A stretch of 64,000 nt of DNA from Hymenoscyphus infarciens (lineage: Eukaryota; Ascomycota; Leotiomycetes; Helotiales; Helotiaceae). Shown here piece by piece: positions 10,944-23,779 of the stretch; the stretch's first letter is position 1, and the number at the start of each line of letters is the position of its first letter. The notes under the pieces were generated by a model. The model saw only the letters and a program-made list of their open reading frames with translations, did not search any database and had not been told where the DNA came from. Where the stretch lies: positions 54,716 through 118,715 of the forward strand of contig LLCB01000179.1 in assembly GCA_001414345.1 (NCBI GenBank), read 5' to 3'. Both the position numbers and the translations under genes were made by a program.

Positions 10944-12407
10944 ATGGCACTCAACCACCTCCCCTACCCGGGTAAACTCTTCGAAGTCGACGATGGCACA
11001 ACATACGCCTATATGTACGTCGCAGCCACCACCGCAACATTGACTACATTCCTTTTTCTCCACGGTTTCCCAAGTTCTAGTTACGATTGGCGAATCCAAA
11101 TCCAGAACTTGACTGATTCCGGATATGGAGTTTTGGTGCCGGATTTGTTGGGCTATGGAGATACGGATAAGCCGTGGGATGTGGAGAGTTACCGGATGAA
11201 GAGGATGGCTGGACATGTGGTGGAGATTCTTGGGAATGAGGGGTTGGAGACAGTCGTGGGGGTTGGTCATGATGCGTAGGTTCTGAGTCTTTCCTTGGAG
11301 ATAGTTTTTTGTTTGTGTTTATCTATGTCCCCCATTCTCTCTCTCCACTGCCCCTCGGTTCTTGGTGCTTCAAGACTTCCTCCTGTTTCTTCCATTCTTC
11401 AGTCGTCTGGACAAGTTCATTGAGACCACCAGAATTAACATTTTAAAGTGGTTCTGGTCTCCTATCACGTCTTCATAATTACCATCCGGAAAAATTCTCG
11501 TCTCTTGTATTTGTCACTGTTCCCTACCAAGAGCCTGCATTTTTCGACGTCGGTATAATGCCCCTCCTAGCCCCGTTCTTCTTCCAAACTAACCCTTCTC
11601 AAAGACGCGATCAATACCCAAACAGAGGCTGAATTCGGCTACCCCCTCTACGGATACTGGAAGTTCTTCAACGAAAGCGACGCCGGTCAAACCATAGAAG
11701 CTCACGTAAGATTCCACTCTGACATTCCTCTTCCGCTCCTCTTTCCCTTCGCTTTCTAATATGGAAGAAAAATATACTAAATGAACCCAACAGCACGAAG
11801 CCGCCACCTCGCTCGTCTATCCCCCCGTCCCCGAAATCTGGAGATCAGATCTCGCACCCCTCGGCGCAGCAAAAAAATGGATCCTCTCCGATACAATAAA
11901 GCCCCTTCCCGCATGGCTTTCCCCAGAGGAAGCTGCAATTCATGATAGCATCCTACTCAGTGGAGGCTATACCGCACCTTTGAATTGGTTTGTTCCCCAC
12001 AACCTCACCCCTATCCCTCGCTCACTTCCATGACTCCATCTATCCCTCGCCTCCCCCTTTTTCCCATCCTATCCCTAGCCCCTATTTCTCTCCACCCCAC
12101 GCTCTCCCATCCATTTCTCTAACACAAGCAAACAAGGTACAAACAAGGCATGCAGCACGTCGACACCCTCGATGACACCACCATCCCAGAAGAAAACAAA
12201 TTCGTCGACACACGCACCCTTCTCGTTTTAGCCGGTCGCGATTACGTCGCGAGAGCAGATTTTGGACAGCAAAATCCCCACGGGAGGTTGAGGAACTACA
12301 AGGTTGAGGTTCTTGAAGAGGCAGGGCATTGGATCCCCGTTGAGGAGGGGCAAAGATTGAGTAGACTTTTGGTTGAGTTTGTTGGGGGGAATTATACGTC
12401 TGCGTAG
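10944..12407 (+). CDS. Epoxide hydrolase-like alpha/beta hydrolase
   Basis: The spliced CDS is join(10944..11275,11449..11552,11605..11705,11794..11987,12137..12407), 333 aa. I chose the ATG at 10944, with the N-terminus MALNHLPYPGKLFEVDDG, over the in-frame ATG at 10803 because family homology starts there. Visible family features are the oxyanion motif HGFPSSSYDWR, the strand-turn GYGDTDKP, and the nucleophile elbow VGVGHDAGSG. In that elbow the residue after His is Asp, as in soluble epoxide hydrolases and haloalkane dehalogenases. There is also an Asp in LAGRDYVAR and the catalytic His in EEAGHWIPVEEG. The expected reaction is hydrolysis of an epoxide to a diol through an aspartyl-ester intermediate. 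Cap residues include EFGYPLYGYWKFFNE, whose tyrosines may polarise the epoxide. The substrate is unknown. There is no signal peptide, so it is probably cytosolic or peroxisomal. Confidence 0.85.
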
Positions 12408-13392
12408 GGAGTTTGAGGGCGTGGTTCATGAAGGAGGGGAAGGCAGGATGTAGGGGGTGAGGCTTCGAAGTGAGAGCAGTGGAAGGGGTAGAGTGGTAAT
12501 GGGATGAGGATTGGAGCGGGGGATTTTGTTTCTGATTACGAAGGAACCTATAATATTCTTCTTACTAATAAGCTTTAAAAAGAGTACTACCTAGACTTAA
12601 TGTATCACCTATAGTACTAAAAGTTTACCGTCTCGCTAAGCCTCCACCTTGACGAGGTCTCTAATCTTCCCCCTTCCCCCTCGATCAATAAAAGAAAATC
12701 CTCCCCCAAGTTAAGCGAGCCCCCACCAAGGAAAAGAAATCAGCAAGGTATGAATTTCGAACCTTGCTCGTCCCGCCAATCACCTACTTTGGAAGACTCT
12801 CAGATACCTGCGAAATATAATCACAAAGAATTCACCATCAAGAACAGAAAAATCCAACTCCTGATTCTTCCAAACTTTCTCGAATACCATCCACCATTAT
12901 TCTAAAACTTCTCGCACCTTCTCTAGTATACTATCCTGCAATTCCACAAAGAGCAAGGACTACAGCCATTCCTTCTCGACCCATTTCCAGTGATTAAATT
13001 TAGTAATAAGAGATACCCTTTCAGTTCTGTAATGTACATCTCCGTCGACTCTTCCGGGTAACTTGGGTTACACTCCTCTGTAATGGAAATGGCATACTGG
13101 GCGCATGAAGACTCATTCACTCTCTAGGTTGAGTTTCAAGGCCCCAGATTTCAAGCCAAGGAATCTCTTCGGAGCATCAAAAATAGGAGATAACTTATAC
13201 GTCTCCTCCGAATTAAAAAGAGAAAGAATTCCAAAAATTACAATAAAACTATTAAGTTTCAAAAGACCGCGACTCTCCACCTAGCTCGCTAAATCCACGC
13301 ATTGCGCCAAAAATAATCCCAATTCCAAAGTTTCGAGTGCCACCTCCTTCTTTTTCTTGCAAAATGAAACTCATACCACCCTTTTATCTCCC
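12408..13392. other. Intergenic between convergent genes
   Basis: The stretch lies between the 3' ends of the hydrolase and WSC genes. It includes a short AT-rich, RIP-like fragment at about 12545-12625. No gene or RNA was recognised. Confidence 0.45.
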
Positions 13393-15494
13393 TTAATACC
13401 ATCCCGAATTCCAACTGCTACATCTGGAGGGACCAGGAGCAACATCAGAATTCAATGCATAACAATCATTCCATTGATTATAACACTTATTACTCGCCAC
13501 TGGGTACGAATCCGTATATTGGGGACCTGCACTATTCTGACAACCTTTGGCGTATGTGTTCAAGCAACTTTGGTACTGTGTATCGCAAGCGTCTTTGCAG
13601 GCTTGGCTTGGGCCTGATGGACCTGAGGGTGGGTAGGATGGACAGTCGGATGATTGGCTTGAGAGGTAGAGTTTGAATTTATTTCCGGCGTTGAAATCTT
13701 CCACCAAGTTGTTACAGGTGCAGCATGGAAGAGAGATGCCTCCAACAGGCGATGTCGAACCATATCCCTTTGGTGGATTGTTTGGCTGGGAACAAACATT
13801 GGAACACGTTGGAATTGGGATCACAGTCGAGGACGATGATGTTGAAGTTGATTTGACGCTGGTGACGGGGCAAGTATATACAGAGGTCGAGATCGATCCT
13901 GGAGGGCTTGGAAGACTAGGTGGATTTGGTGGGTATTTGGACTTGCAACCTGGTTTTCCACAATTGCTTCCTGGGCAAGCGTCCCAGCAATATGAGGAGA
14001 TCGATAGACACCAACCCGAAAATTTCAAGCAATCGAGACTAGCTGGCCATCCAGCGTTGAGGAGACAGGAGGTGACTTGTAAAGCGCAGTTTGCTTGTGA
14101 TTTGAAGCAAGAAGGCTGGTCGTTCCAGTCTGGAATAGGCTTCGAGCACCAGTTACCGCATTGATATTCGCAAGTTGGCGTGGGGGAGATGGTGGTTGTT
14201 GAAGTGCAAAGCGAGACAGTTGGCTTTGTGGTTGTAGTTGGAGGGGATGTAGTTGGAGGATTTGATGTTGTGGGAGCCGTCGTAGAAATCGAGGTCGATG
14301 TTGATGATGTGGTAGGGGGGTAAGGAGTAGGAGGGGTGGCTGAAGAAGTGGCGCTTGTCGTTGGGGACGTATAACTTGAGGAAGAGGAATATATTGAGCT
14401 CGAGGAAGTAGTACCATCAGACGACGCAGTAGGATACAAGGAAGTGGAGCTAGTTGAAGTCGAGCAAGGGACAGTTGTCGAGGAAGTAGTACCATCAAAC
14501 GACGTAGTAAAATACGCGGAAGTGGAGCTGGTTAAAGTCGAGCGAGGGACAGTTGTCGAGGAAGTAGTACTGTCAGACGACGCAGTAGAATACGTGGAGG
14601 TGGAGCTGGTTGAAGTCAAGGGAGGAACTATTGTCGAGGACGTCGTGCTACTGTCATCCTTGCAAGGCTCTGAGCTTTCAAGATCAGAAGCAACAAATAG
14701 ATCCAATCTTGAGGGACCACCACAGCTTTCGGTGGCATCTCCAGTGCAGTTCAGTTTACATTCAGAGGCGGGCGCCGTAACAGTTCCATTTCCAAGGACT
14801 ACACCACAATAGCACTCTTGGGGCTCGTTAGCTTAGATCTAATCTGAATTAAGAGGTCTTTTTACCTTGGGCAAATTCAAGACTGTAAAGCGATCAGTAA
14901 AGACAACAAAGTGTGGGGTTGAAGTTCTTACCCAGCGAAAGAATAACCCCCAGACTTGCAAGCAGAAAGGCATTTCTGGATAGTCAAACTGCCCGAGGCA
15001 ACTTGGTCTTGTCTCCAGGCCAAAGAACGTCCGTTTGTCCCTTCTGTATAGCATCCAATGGACTTGTAATCCGAAATGTCTGCAACGTTGATTGCCGGAA
15101 AGGTTGGATCTCCGTAGACAGATACAACATTTTGCCCACCACAGGTTTCAGTTTTGTTTGCTGTGCAAGGAAAGCTGCACAAGCTTTCGTCAACCTTGAT
15201 ACCATTGACTGATGCCCCGCACGAACACTGTCCATAATACTCAAGACCAGCGTATCGATAATCGTTACCCTTGCAGAAAGAAACACACTTCTCGATTGTC
15301 ATATTCTGAGAATCCAAATTGGAGGTGTAAAGCAGAGTGCGAGGTCCGCCATTTCCAGGGGTTTGATAACAACCGCCGTATACGAAAGGTGTGAAATCGA
15401 CACAAGATGGCTGTGCAGGTTCTTCGTTGGCGATGACACCAGAAAGAAGAGTGAGAGCCGTCGAAGCAACAGCAATTGGCTTGAGGCACAACAT
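13393..15494 (-). CDS. Secreted WSC-domain protein with Ser/Thr mucin-like and Cys-rich regions
   Basis: The spliced CDS is complement(join(13393..14831,14866..14882,14932..15494)), 672 aa. The middle exon is only 17 nt but is needed: it supplies GLEFAQA and joins the second WSC domain in frame. A signal peptide (MLCLKPIAVASTALTLLSGV) is followed by WSC domain 1 (about residues 30-125, YGGCYQTPG to CGGQNVVSVYG) and WSC domain 2 (SIGCYTEGTNG to ECYCGVVLGNG and SCGGPSRLDLF). Then come about 130 residues dominated by Ser and Thr in near-repeats, and a Cys-rich C-terminal half ending CSSWNSGWY. WSC domains bind glycans and occur in wall-integrity sensors and secreted lectin-like enzymes. There is no C-terminal membrane helix or obvious GPI signal, so I infer a secreted or wall-bound protein rather than a sensor. 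The C-terminal Cys module is not one I recognise. Confidence 0.86.
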
Positions 15495-15965
15495 GACGGA
15501 AGCGCGCTCTCAAGAAAGTAACGAGGGTGTTGTGCTGAGAGCAAGAAGTGGAAGCGAGGGCTGTTGGCCTGCAAAAAGTTGGAAAAAAGGGACGGAAGAC
15601 ATAATATATAGAAAAGGAAAGAACCCGCGACCCATCATGGGCCTGGCCCTAAGGTAAGGTTACCATAATTCTTTTCTGGTCCAGGAGCAATGGCCACTTC
15701 AGGAGAGTTCGGATGATGCCGACTATAGGTACAACCTCAAGACCCCTAGCACGCTACCTAGCCTGCCAGGTACCTTATTCTGAGGCGTCTGCAAGCTGAC
15801 AGTTGACGAGCGGCTCTTGCATCTGCAGAATTATGCCGTTAAATATTGGCTCTAGCACCCCCGGAATGATTTTATTGCCCCGGACTCTTAAATCATTGAC
15901 GCCCCGAGACTCTATTTCAAGGTGCCCTTTTTTCTTCTTTCGGCGGAAGTGCAACTCGGGCTGGT

Positions 15966-16015
15966 GAAGATCTGGGAAGAGAAGGTTGGGGAAGATCTGG
16001 GAAGAGAAGGTTGGG
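15966..16015. repeat. 25-bp tandem duplication
   Basis: Two consecutive identical copies of a 25-bp unit beginning GAAGATCTGGGAAGAG are followed by the start of a third (GAAGATC). Confidence 0.85.
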
Positions 16016-18821
16016 GAAGATCCCGAGGGAAAGGGGGGGGGTTATACTCAATCTAACACGCTTTGGGACATGCTTCTAGGTTGCTCCTTCCCTCAACCAT
16101 CACCAACCCAATGAACTGGTTAGCTACCCCAGGGCTCAGCATCGGTACTGAGCCCCGGTAGGAATCGAGTAAGTACCGTCTCACAGCGAGGAAAATATGT
16201 CTAGAACATCTTTATTTAGATCATGTTCAAGAGTGACGGTCTGAGGTTGATCTGGATCGCGGGGAATGAAAAGCAACATCTATGTACTCCGTCAAAGAGG
16301 GTGACAAATGGTACTGTCGGCGCTTGATCGCGGCAGAGCGAGGCCGGGGAAGTCTGATGAGGTTGTCGTTGGTGGTCACACTCTGAGCGCCATCAATTTG
16401 GTGTTTTGAAAGAAGAAGTTTTTATCCTAAAATGGAAAATGCAAGTCAAGGGTTTGTTTGGCCTCGCTTGCCCGCTCAACATCGCTCCATCGCTCACCTG
16501 CAACGGGGGGAGGGGGGGAAGAGCCAAGGATGGCACGGATGAACAGGTAGTGGTAAGAGTTATACATGGCAATGGAAAGCTTCTTTTCCTTCATAACTCT
16601 CTAATGACTTCTAGCATAATCTCTAGGAATGGCTGATGGAACCGGCGACGCGACATCACGGGATTTCCTACGCTTCTTGACGTTTTCCAATCGTCCGGAG
16701 CGCTTTGCAACTTGCCAATATTTGATTCTGTGCCTCTGTCCCCTTTCGGCACCAAGGGTCCAAGGGTTTAGATATTTTACGATATCAGACTCTCACATCA
16801 CACTGCATTTCCTCCGTACATGCACCGATAAGAATCTTACTTGCATCTTCCCTCCCCATCGCTTTGTTTCTTTCTTTCTCTCGCTCTTTCCTTCCCCAAA
16901 ATTCAGAGAATAAAAATCATGCCACTATTCTGTTTATGTACTCCGTACCACCTCCTCGCAACTGCAATCGATGCCAAAAAAGCAAAGAGAGCACAAATTA
17001 CCGATGGTACAACACTTCGATACCGACACTCTGGAACACCACAAACTTTTGATATCTGGGAGTGCTGGGTCAGGCTCTCACTCACGGTTGGTCATTTCGA
17101 CATTATCCAGAAGATCCCCGACAACATGCAGGCTGCAGTCCCATCCATGGTTAGTTGTTCATAATCCTTCCGTTTCAGCTCTAGACTTTCTAGCCGTTGT
17201 ATACCGCAGAGGTATCAATATCTTCATATCCACAGCCACATGACTGAATCTTAGCCTCTTACTCGGCGCTGTACACCTCGGGTGAGCACAACCACGGACC
17301 CTCATTTTCGTCCTGGTCAGAGCATCCACTGAAAAGTTCCCTGAGAATCAACTTTGTACGCTCGAAAAGCTTAAATTTACACACATCTGATCACACTGAA
17401 AAGTGCGGGGAAGAAGTATGCCTCAACCACGTCGAAAGCTCTGATCCGTCACATATAACGTTGGGGGCCAAGTTTTTTTTCGACGTGTAGATAGTAGATT
17501 TACGAGATAAGCGTCTCTCTCGATCACAAAACAAGATTGGTTGCGCTGTTCCGCAAGAAATTCAATATTTATAATCCCACTTAGAAGTATTCAGCTCTGT
17601 TCCGAGAATGCTGCCTATTTCAAAACCCCAAGGTCGATCAAGAACCCCGATTTCCTTCTCACATTAAGACTTTACACTTACAGAATCCCCACACCAATTC
17701 CCGGATTCTCGGAAACAATCGAAGATCTCGCGCCCTACGCTAGCGTTGGTTGCCCAAGGGTCTTACACAGCAGAGAAAGAGAGGAAGATCGACGTAGATA
17801 GTACTACTTAGTATCTGTGTTGCTCGACATCTTACTCTTTTTTCCTAACAGTCGAACCACACAATTATCGTTTAATTTTACTCCATCTAGACCATGGTAA
17901 TGTGTCGTAGCATACTCTCGGCGTTCATGTTTCTCAAAGCACATCAGCAAGTGATGGTTGATGTTCTCTATCGGCTACTCTTTACAAAACATCTCTTCAC
18001 CACCCTCAACACAACCAATACCTCGCTACTAGATTCCTCTGGGTGCAAGTGACATTCATCTTTTCCCGTATCATTGCAGCTATATTAAGCAGCGTAGTTG
18101 GACAATCTTGATTTCAACCTCGTAAATAAGTGGTCACATGGCTCAGAGTAAGATTGTCGATCATTGTCTAGGACCACGCCTTTTCCTTATTCTTCTTGTA
18201 ATCTAGAACAAGTAACTCCAAGAGCATTCAAGACAACCAAGATCTTCTCTCAACGAAACTCCCAGCACTTTCCAACCAACATCTTCTAAATTATACCAAA
18301 AATGTTTCACACAATCCAATCAAAGTAACCTAAGTAACTAAGTTCTTAAATTTAGACAAAGTTTAGAGCCAGGAGAATCAAATTAAACACCAGAAGAAAG
18401 TTTTAGACAATAGACTTTCAATGAAGTCTTATAAGTAATGCTTCTCAAGGTCCCATGCTCCCTTCCACTCCTCTGCCAGATCCCAAAAGAAAGTCATGCG
18501 ATAAGAGTTCAACTAGCATCTATATTTTCTTCCTCTCCACCCCAGCTCCTAAATTTTCCTAATCACAAGAAAGTCCGCGCACTCACTCCCAGACCCCCAC
18601 CAGAAAAGTTCAACTGAGCAAAATTTTAAGGCGCGCTTCAACCCACAACCTTCACGCCCCAAAAAGAGAGAGAACATAACATCGTACGGGTGCCTAACCA
18701 ATCTTATAGAATTATAACATATCAGTTGTGCAACTTTCCGCCGGCCAACGTCTCGAAGAGAAAAATAAAAAATAGATTCTTTGTATGAGGAAGATAAATA
18801 AGGATGCTTGATATTAGTGGG

Positions 18822-19042
18822 AAGAAACCTGGGCTTTGCTCCGAGAACACCTGTGGTTTTCCCAATAGCAGATTACAAATATGAAGGCTGTTGATAAAAT
18901 TTCTTTCATGGGTCAGAAGGAGTATGTTTTAGTGCTTAATTGGGTGATTGGGTGATAACTATAATACTGAAATAGCACTAGTGCTGGTGTTGTTGCATCC
19001 ACTATGTTGGCCACTGTTCTCGGAGCAAAGCCTAGGTTTCTT
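18822..19042. repeat. 28-bp inverted-repeat pair, possible MITE
   Basis: The arm 18822-18849 (AAGAAACCTGGGCTTTGCTC and onward) and the arm 19015-19042 are reverse complements with one mismatch. They enclose 165 bp without an ORF. The flanks show no clear target duplication, so a transposon origin is plausible but unproven. Confidence 0.6.
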
Positions 19043-19348
19043 ACGGAAGTTCCTCAATTGTATTCGTAGAGCTTACCTAGACCAAAGGATGTGCCAATGC
19101 GGCAAGGCATCAAGCCTTTTGTTGGTTGCCCCTACGTTTATTGGACATTGAGCAAGAACTGTTACCAAAAGCACTCATAGAAGATACTTCACCAAGGCCA
19201 TGAGCGTAATTAATTTTCAATTTCTCTTTTGTCATTTCTTTTGTTCATCTCCTACTGAGAGAACGATCTAACGATCATGAAGCCTTGAACGCCATACTAA
19301 TTACAATGTACTCTGTCCGAGATCAAAATATGCAAACCCACCCAAAAA

Positions 19349-22300
19349 TCACTTATTGCGCAAATGAGGCGGAACAAATTTTCCAGCAGCCCCGCTTGGC
19401 TTGAGACTATCTCCAGAAGGCCCGGGGGCAGGTGACTCGGTTCGCTCCTCTTCACCTCGCCCAGATCGACCTCGTGCCATTGGTGGTGGGACACGGGACG
19501 GGGGAGGAGCCGACGCAGCTGGCTCACCACCGCCACTGGTCTTTGCAGCTTCTCTGTCTCTCCATGAAGGCTTGCCACCAGCAAGAGCAATACGAGGAGG
19601 TCCACGTTCGGCTGGTCGTTCGTTGGAGTCAACACGTTCCATTGGTACTGAGCGACCCATAGGGGAAGCACGAGCGGCGGGTGACTCGGTTCGAAGGGAA
19701 GGCACCTCCTTACCCTCAGCTTTGAGTTTCTCCTTCTCTCTCCAGCCCATCTTAGCACCGGCGAGAGGTAGAGGTGGACGAACGCCAGCACCAGAGCCTG
19801 ATTCAGTTCGGTCCATTGGCACGCCACGGGAAGGCAACGAAGAGCCTCCAGCAGCCTTTTCAGCAGCCTTACGCTTGAGGGCATCCTCCGCAATACGCTC
19901 TTGGCGAGCCATCTTTTCTGCGGTCTCTTGTCTCTCCTTCTCACGAAGAGCCATCTTCTCTTCTCTTTCGGCACGCTTCCTCTCTTCTTTCTCGGCCTTC
20001 TCCTCTGCTTCTCTGGCAGCACGCTCCTCCTCTTCACGCAAGATGCGGTCTTGCTCAGCGAGCTCTCTCTTTTCACGAACCTTTCGGTCTCGGAATTCCT
20101 TCCTCCTGGCGGCAATTTGCTTCTCGAGCTCCTTCTCGGCATCACGGCGACGCTTCTCAAACTCGTCGTGTCTTCGTTCGACAACAGACTTCTTGAATTC
20201 TTCGTAGAACGGTACCAATCGTGTCAATCTGTGCTTCAGCTCGACATTCTCCTTATGCTTAGCCTCGGCGTCCTTCAAAGTCTGGGCCTTAATCTTTTCG
20301 TAGGCGGCCAAATCTGCCTCACGTTGCGTCGAGTAATCTTCAGGCAATTTCTTGGCTTCTTCCTTTCGGAAAGCTCGCTCGAGATGATCGATGCGTTTGG
20401 CGGTGATTCTCATCTTTTCGTTGACGTCGTTCTTCTCACGCTCAAGCTGGGCGAGCTTCATGGCACGGAGTCGGTTGCTGTCAAGGTTCTCCAAGTCATC
20501 AACATCGATATCAATCGCTTTGGGGCCGATCTTGAGAGCTGCGATTTCCTTCTTGATTTCCTCCAGACGAACACGCTCTAGCTCGGCCTTCATGCGCTTC
20601 TCCTCACGGTCCTTGATGTCCTTTGCGAGTCGAACCTTCTCGGCCTCTTCGAGTTGAGCGGCCTTAATACGCTTGCGGGTAGCATCCTCCTTCTCCTTTG
20701 CTGCTTGGATTTGGGAAGCCTCCTCCTTTCGCTTGGCGATGATTTCTTTGCGTGCCAGGGTCTCGCGGTGCTCTTGATCGGAACCAGCCTTAGCTCTAGA
20801 GTAGGCTGCATCTCGGGCTTTAATTCTGGCATCGTTGAATGATGGGTCGATGTATTGGCATGTGACGTAGAGCGACTTGGCCAATCTGGTCAATTGTGTT
20901 CGAACAATTTCTGAAGGAGTGTTCTGCAGTCTTTGTACTGATGAAGTCTCACTCTCGGCGGAACCAGTGCTTGTACCAGCATTGATAGCCTTGGTTGAAG
21001 AGAAAACGTCAGTGTCGAAGCTAAGAACACCAGTAGCATGATCCATGCGAATAGCAAGATCACCCTTCTTGTTACCGTTCATGATGAACTTTTCAATGGT
21101 ATCCCTGGTAACCTGGAATGGAGCGGGGAACTGAGCAAGATTCTCAACAAATGAGAGGTCAACAGTTTCGTACACTTGTGACAACTGTTGGAAGAGTCTG
21201 GTGAGAATGACTTGTTGAAGAGGAAGAACATATTTCTCCATCTCGGCATCGTCACCAATCTTTTGCAAAATACCCGAAATCTTGTTGCAAATAGAAAGGG
21301 GATGGAAGTCAACCTCGAGGATATTGTAAAGTTCGCGGATCTCAGGGCGGGCTCGCTTGAGAAGACCCTTGCTCATAGCGTCTCGGAAAAGAACAGCACG
21401 AGTTGGTGCCTGGGCCATGCCGAGGAGGTGAGTCAGACGAGAGTTCTTGTTTTTCTTTGCCTCGTCAATGTCAATAAGAGCACCTCGAGATCTCGATGTG
21501 CTGATAACTGGAATGGCAAGGGCTGAGAGTAAGACAAAAGAGGCAGCCTTGGATAGATCTGCTTCTGATGTAGCTGGGTTATCCGCCTTCTTGCTTTGAC
21601 CAGCAGCAACCATGGATGCAGATTGGCGGAGGAGATTGTAGTATCGTGACCATGCTGCGGCGTGGAACAGATAGTTCTCACCGACCAAGAAAATTCGAGT
21701 CAACTTCTCATAATAGTTTGCCATCATGATGTTCTTTGGTGGTCGCTTGCTGAGGTTGAGTAGGGTGTGAATATCCTCAACACTTCGGAAAGCCTCCTGC
21801 CACAACTCAAGCTCAACTGCCACGTTCAATTGTTGAAAACGGGTCTCCAGATGGCGTTGGAGTGTATCTGGGTCGTTGAGGTTGATAGCATGCATCTGAG
21901 CAGAGTACTTTGCAGCAGTCTGAACATGGTTTCGGAGGAGCTCACAAAGGCGACGGAACTCGGTCTTTCGTGTGTATTTTTGACAGAACTCGAATGCTTG
22001 CATAGCGGTGCTTTGGTACATGATCTCCAGGCGGGCATTGTTTCTGAGGATGTCGAGAACAGTTCTGTATGTCTCCCAGAGGAATTTGAGCCATGGTGTG
22101 ACAATTGCTCGATCTGTTCGATCTCGGGACTGTTCGCCAGATACGGTCGAGAGGAGGATGGACTCGGGGGTTTCGCTTGCTTCGAGATCATCAACACTTG
22201 CGGTGGCGTTGCTGGTTTCGAGGGATGTCTGAACTTCATCTGCCTTGGCCTGTGCGGTCTTCACTTTTTCCTCTGCCAACTCGATGAACTTCTTGAGAAC

Positions 22301-22629
22301 AAGCTATGACGATATTGTCAGTTTCTACTTCCCAAATTATCCGCGGTACGGTCGAATCTCACCTCGATGGTGCCAACGTTGGTATTTTGACTGATGTTCT
22401 TATACTGGTATAACGCATCCTTCGCCAGTTTCCCTTTCTTTTGTTCCACAGACTGCTCGACCAACAGGACCATCACCGGCTCCAACGACGTGATGGGGAC
22501 ATTGCGTGATCGCTTCGAAGTGATGTGCTCATGGAGCAGGGTGAGGGCGGCGGTAGCCTGCCCAACGCCCATAAGCTCGTGAGCGCGCTTTAACACATTC
22601 TCAGGCTTTTGATGGGGGGGAGGCGGCAT
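19349..22629 (-). CDS. TIF32: Eukaryotic translation initiation factor 3 subunit A
   Basis: The spliced CDS is complement(join(19349..22303,22363..22629)), 1073 aa. A 59-bp intron follows NVGTIE and the next exon opens [15 protein letters not shown]. The start [19 protein letters not shown], the TPR/PCI-like helical region ([34 protein letters not shown]) to about residue 500, and a very long Glu/Lys/Arg coiled coil (about 530-860) match eIF3a. The last 170 residues are Pro/Ser/Arg-rich and end [10 protein letters not shown]. The protein scaffolds eIF3 on the 40S subunit near the mRNA entry channel and binds other eIF3 subunits through its PCI domain. Length and order of parts are normal for filamentous fungi, and nothing looks broken. 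It is divergent from the Ggamma gene, with about 0.8 kb between the start codons. Confidence 0.97.
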
Positions 22630-23438
22630 GATGGGCCACTCCCTTGGGGTTGCAGATTGTGAGGTTTATGTGCGAGTGTGTATTCGTGCGCCGGCGGGCG
22701 ATGAGAGAGCGCAGGTCGACCTGATGCGCGTGGTGGGCAAGTTTCGTAGGTGGACGAATGTGAGGATTCCACGATTCGATCGATTTGCGGCCGGCGTCAA
22801 CGTTTGTGTGGTTTTCAAATTCAACAGGGAGGGTTCTTAGCCGAGAGAAGATGGGGCTAGCCCCATTGGGAGTAGTCTTCCGATAAAAGCGGCGAGTGAA
22901 TTTCTGGCGGATCACCCCTCTTAATTTCTGAGGCTGTGGGGAACCTTTTCAAGTTGCTATGGTATTGTGTTTGTTGAGGACTATTTAGATAATAATACAT
23001 TAGATCGGGTACCTTAAACTTCAATATTCTAGTAATCTTTTAATTCTCAAAACGTGGCGCACAATAACTCGCACGTCCCGAGGTCATGAATGTGAATCTG
23101 CGCTGAGTAAGTAGACCATCCCATAGCGTCGGGTGCCTTCCCAGAATTGCGGTCCACTCCGCTCCCTTGCCCAACCGAAGGAGTAATCTCAACTCTGAAC
23201 TCAAATCAGCTTGACTGCACAAGCACAACCTCCTCAATCCATCGGCGAACATCTCTCAATCGTCGCAAGAACCTCTCAAACACCTGTCGCTGGGCCTCGA
23301 GCTCCTTCCATCGCGCCACCTCTCCTCTCCTCTCTTCTCAGGTAGGATCCAACGACCCCCGGGCACGCGCAGTTTGCTAATCCAAAGGTGCGCAGAGCTG
23401 ACCCCGACCGACATCGAATATCGATCCCCAAAGTCTCC
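22630..23438. promoter_or_regulatory. Shared upstream region of eIF3a and the G-gamma gene
   Basis: These 809 bp separate two divergent start codons. The final 150 bp before 23439 are pyrimidine-rich, typical of a fungal 5' leader. No TATA box is evident. Regulatory function is inferred from position only. Confidence 0.5.
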
Positions 23439-23779
23439 ATGATGCCTTCCGGCTACTCCTCCCGTGATGTCGGCGACCCATCTCAGATCAAGAAGAACAA
23501 ACAGTCAATGGCCGATCTGAAGCTCCGTCGTCTTACCGAACTGAACAACCGCCTGCGAGAAGATTTGGAACGCGAAAGGATCCCCGTCTCTCAAGCCGCA
23601 AAGAGGTGAGCATCCCCACGCAGAGGCTGAATCATCGCAATATACTAACTGCCGGTAGCATTATCTCCTACACCAATAGCACGAAAGATTTCATGGTTCC
23701 ATCGGTCTGGGGGACTGTCGACAAGAAGGACGACCCGTATGCTCCTCAACAAAGTGGTGGATGCTGTGCCGTGATGTAG
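23439..23779 (+). CDS. Heterotrimeric G-protein gamma subunit
   Basis: The spliced CDS is join(23439..23605,23659..23779), 95 aa. The intron has a textbook branch site (TACTAAC) shortly before the acceptor. The core SRDVGDPSQIKKNKQSMADL followed by LKLRRLTELNNRLREDL is the conserved gamma-subunit helix that pairs with Gbeta. Near the C-terminus STKDFMVPSVWG is also conserved. The protein ends GGCCAVM, a CaaX farnesylation box (CAVM) preceded by a second Cys suited to palmitoylation, which anchors the beta-gamma dimer to the plasma membrane. It acts in pheromone, nutrient and developmental signalling. A second ATG at 23442 is an equally possible start and would remove one residue. Confidence 0.95.

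Larger units (their letters stand above)
15495..19348. other. Gene-poor stretch of about 3.9 kb
   Basis: No gene is supported. It holds a 25-bp tandem duplication (15966-16015), a short hairpin at 16132-16155 (GGGCTCAG and CTGAGCCC arms) and an inverted-repeat pair (18822-19042). ORFs at 16841-17243 overlap in different frames and show no family motif. They may be decayed coding sequence. Confidence 0.45.

Noticed and set aside
12760..12800. GCAAGGTTCGAAATTC (reverse strand) resembling a T-arm
   Set aside because: The loop is too long and no cloverleaf can be folded from the flanks.
16841..17243. Overlapping ORFs with CNRCQKSK that resembles a zinc-cluster start
   Set aside because: Only two cysteines are in spacing and the following basic region is missing. 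Frames change without splice sites.
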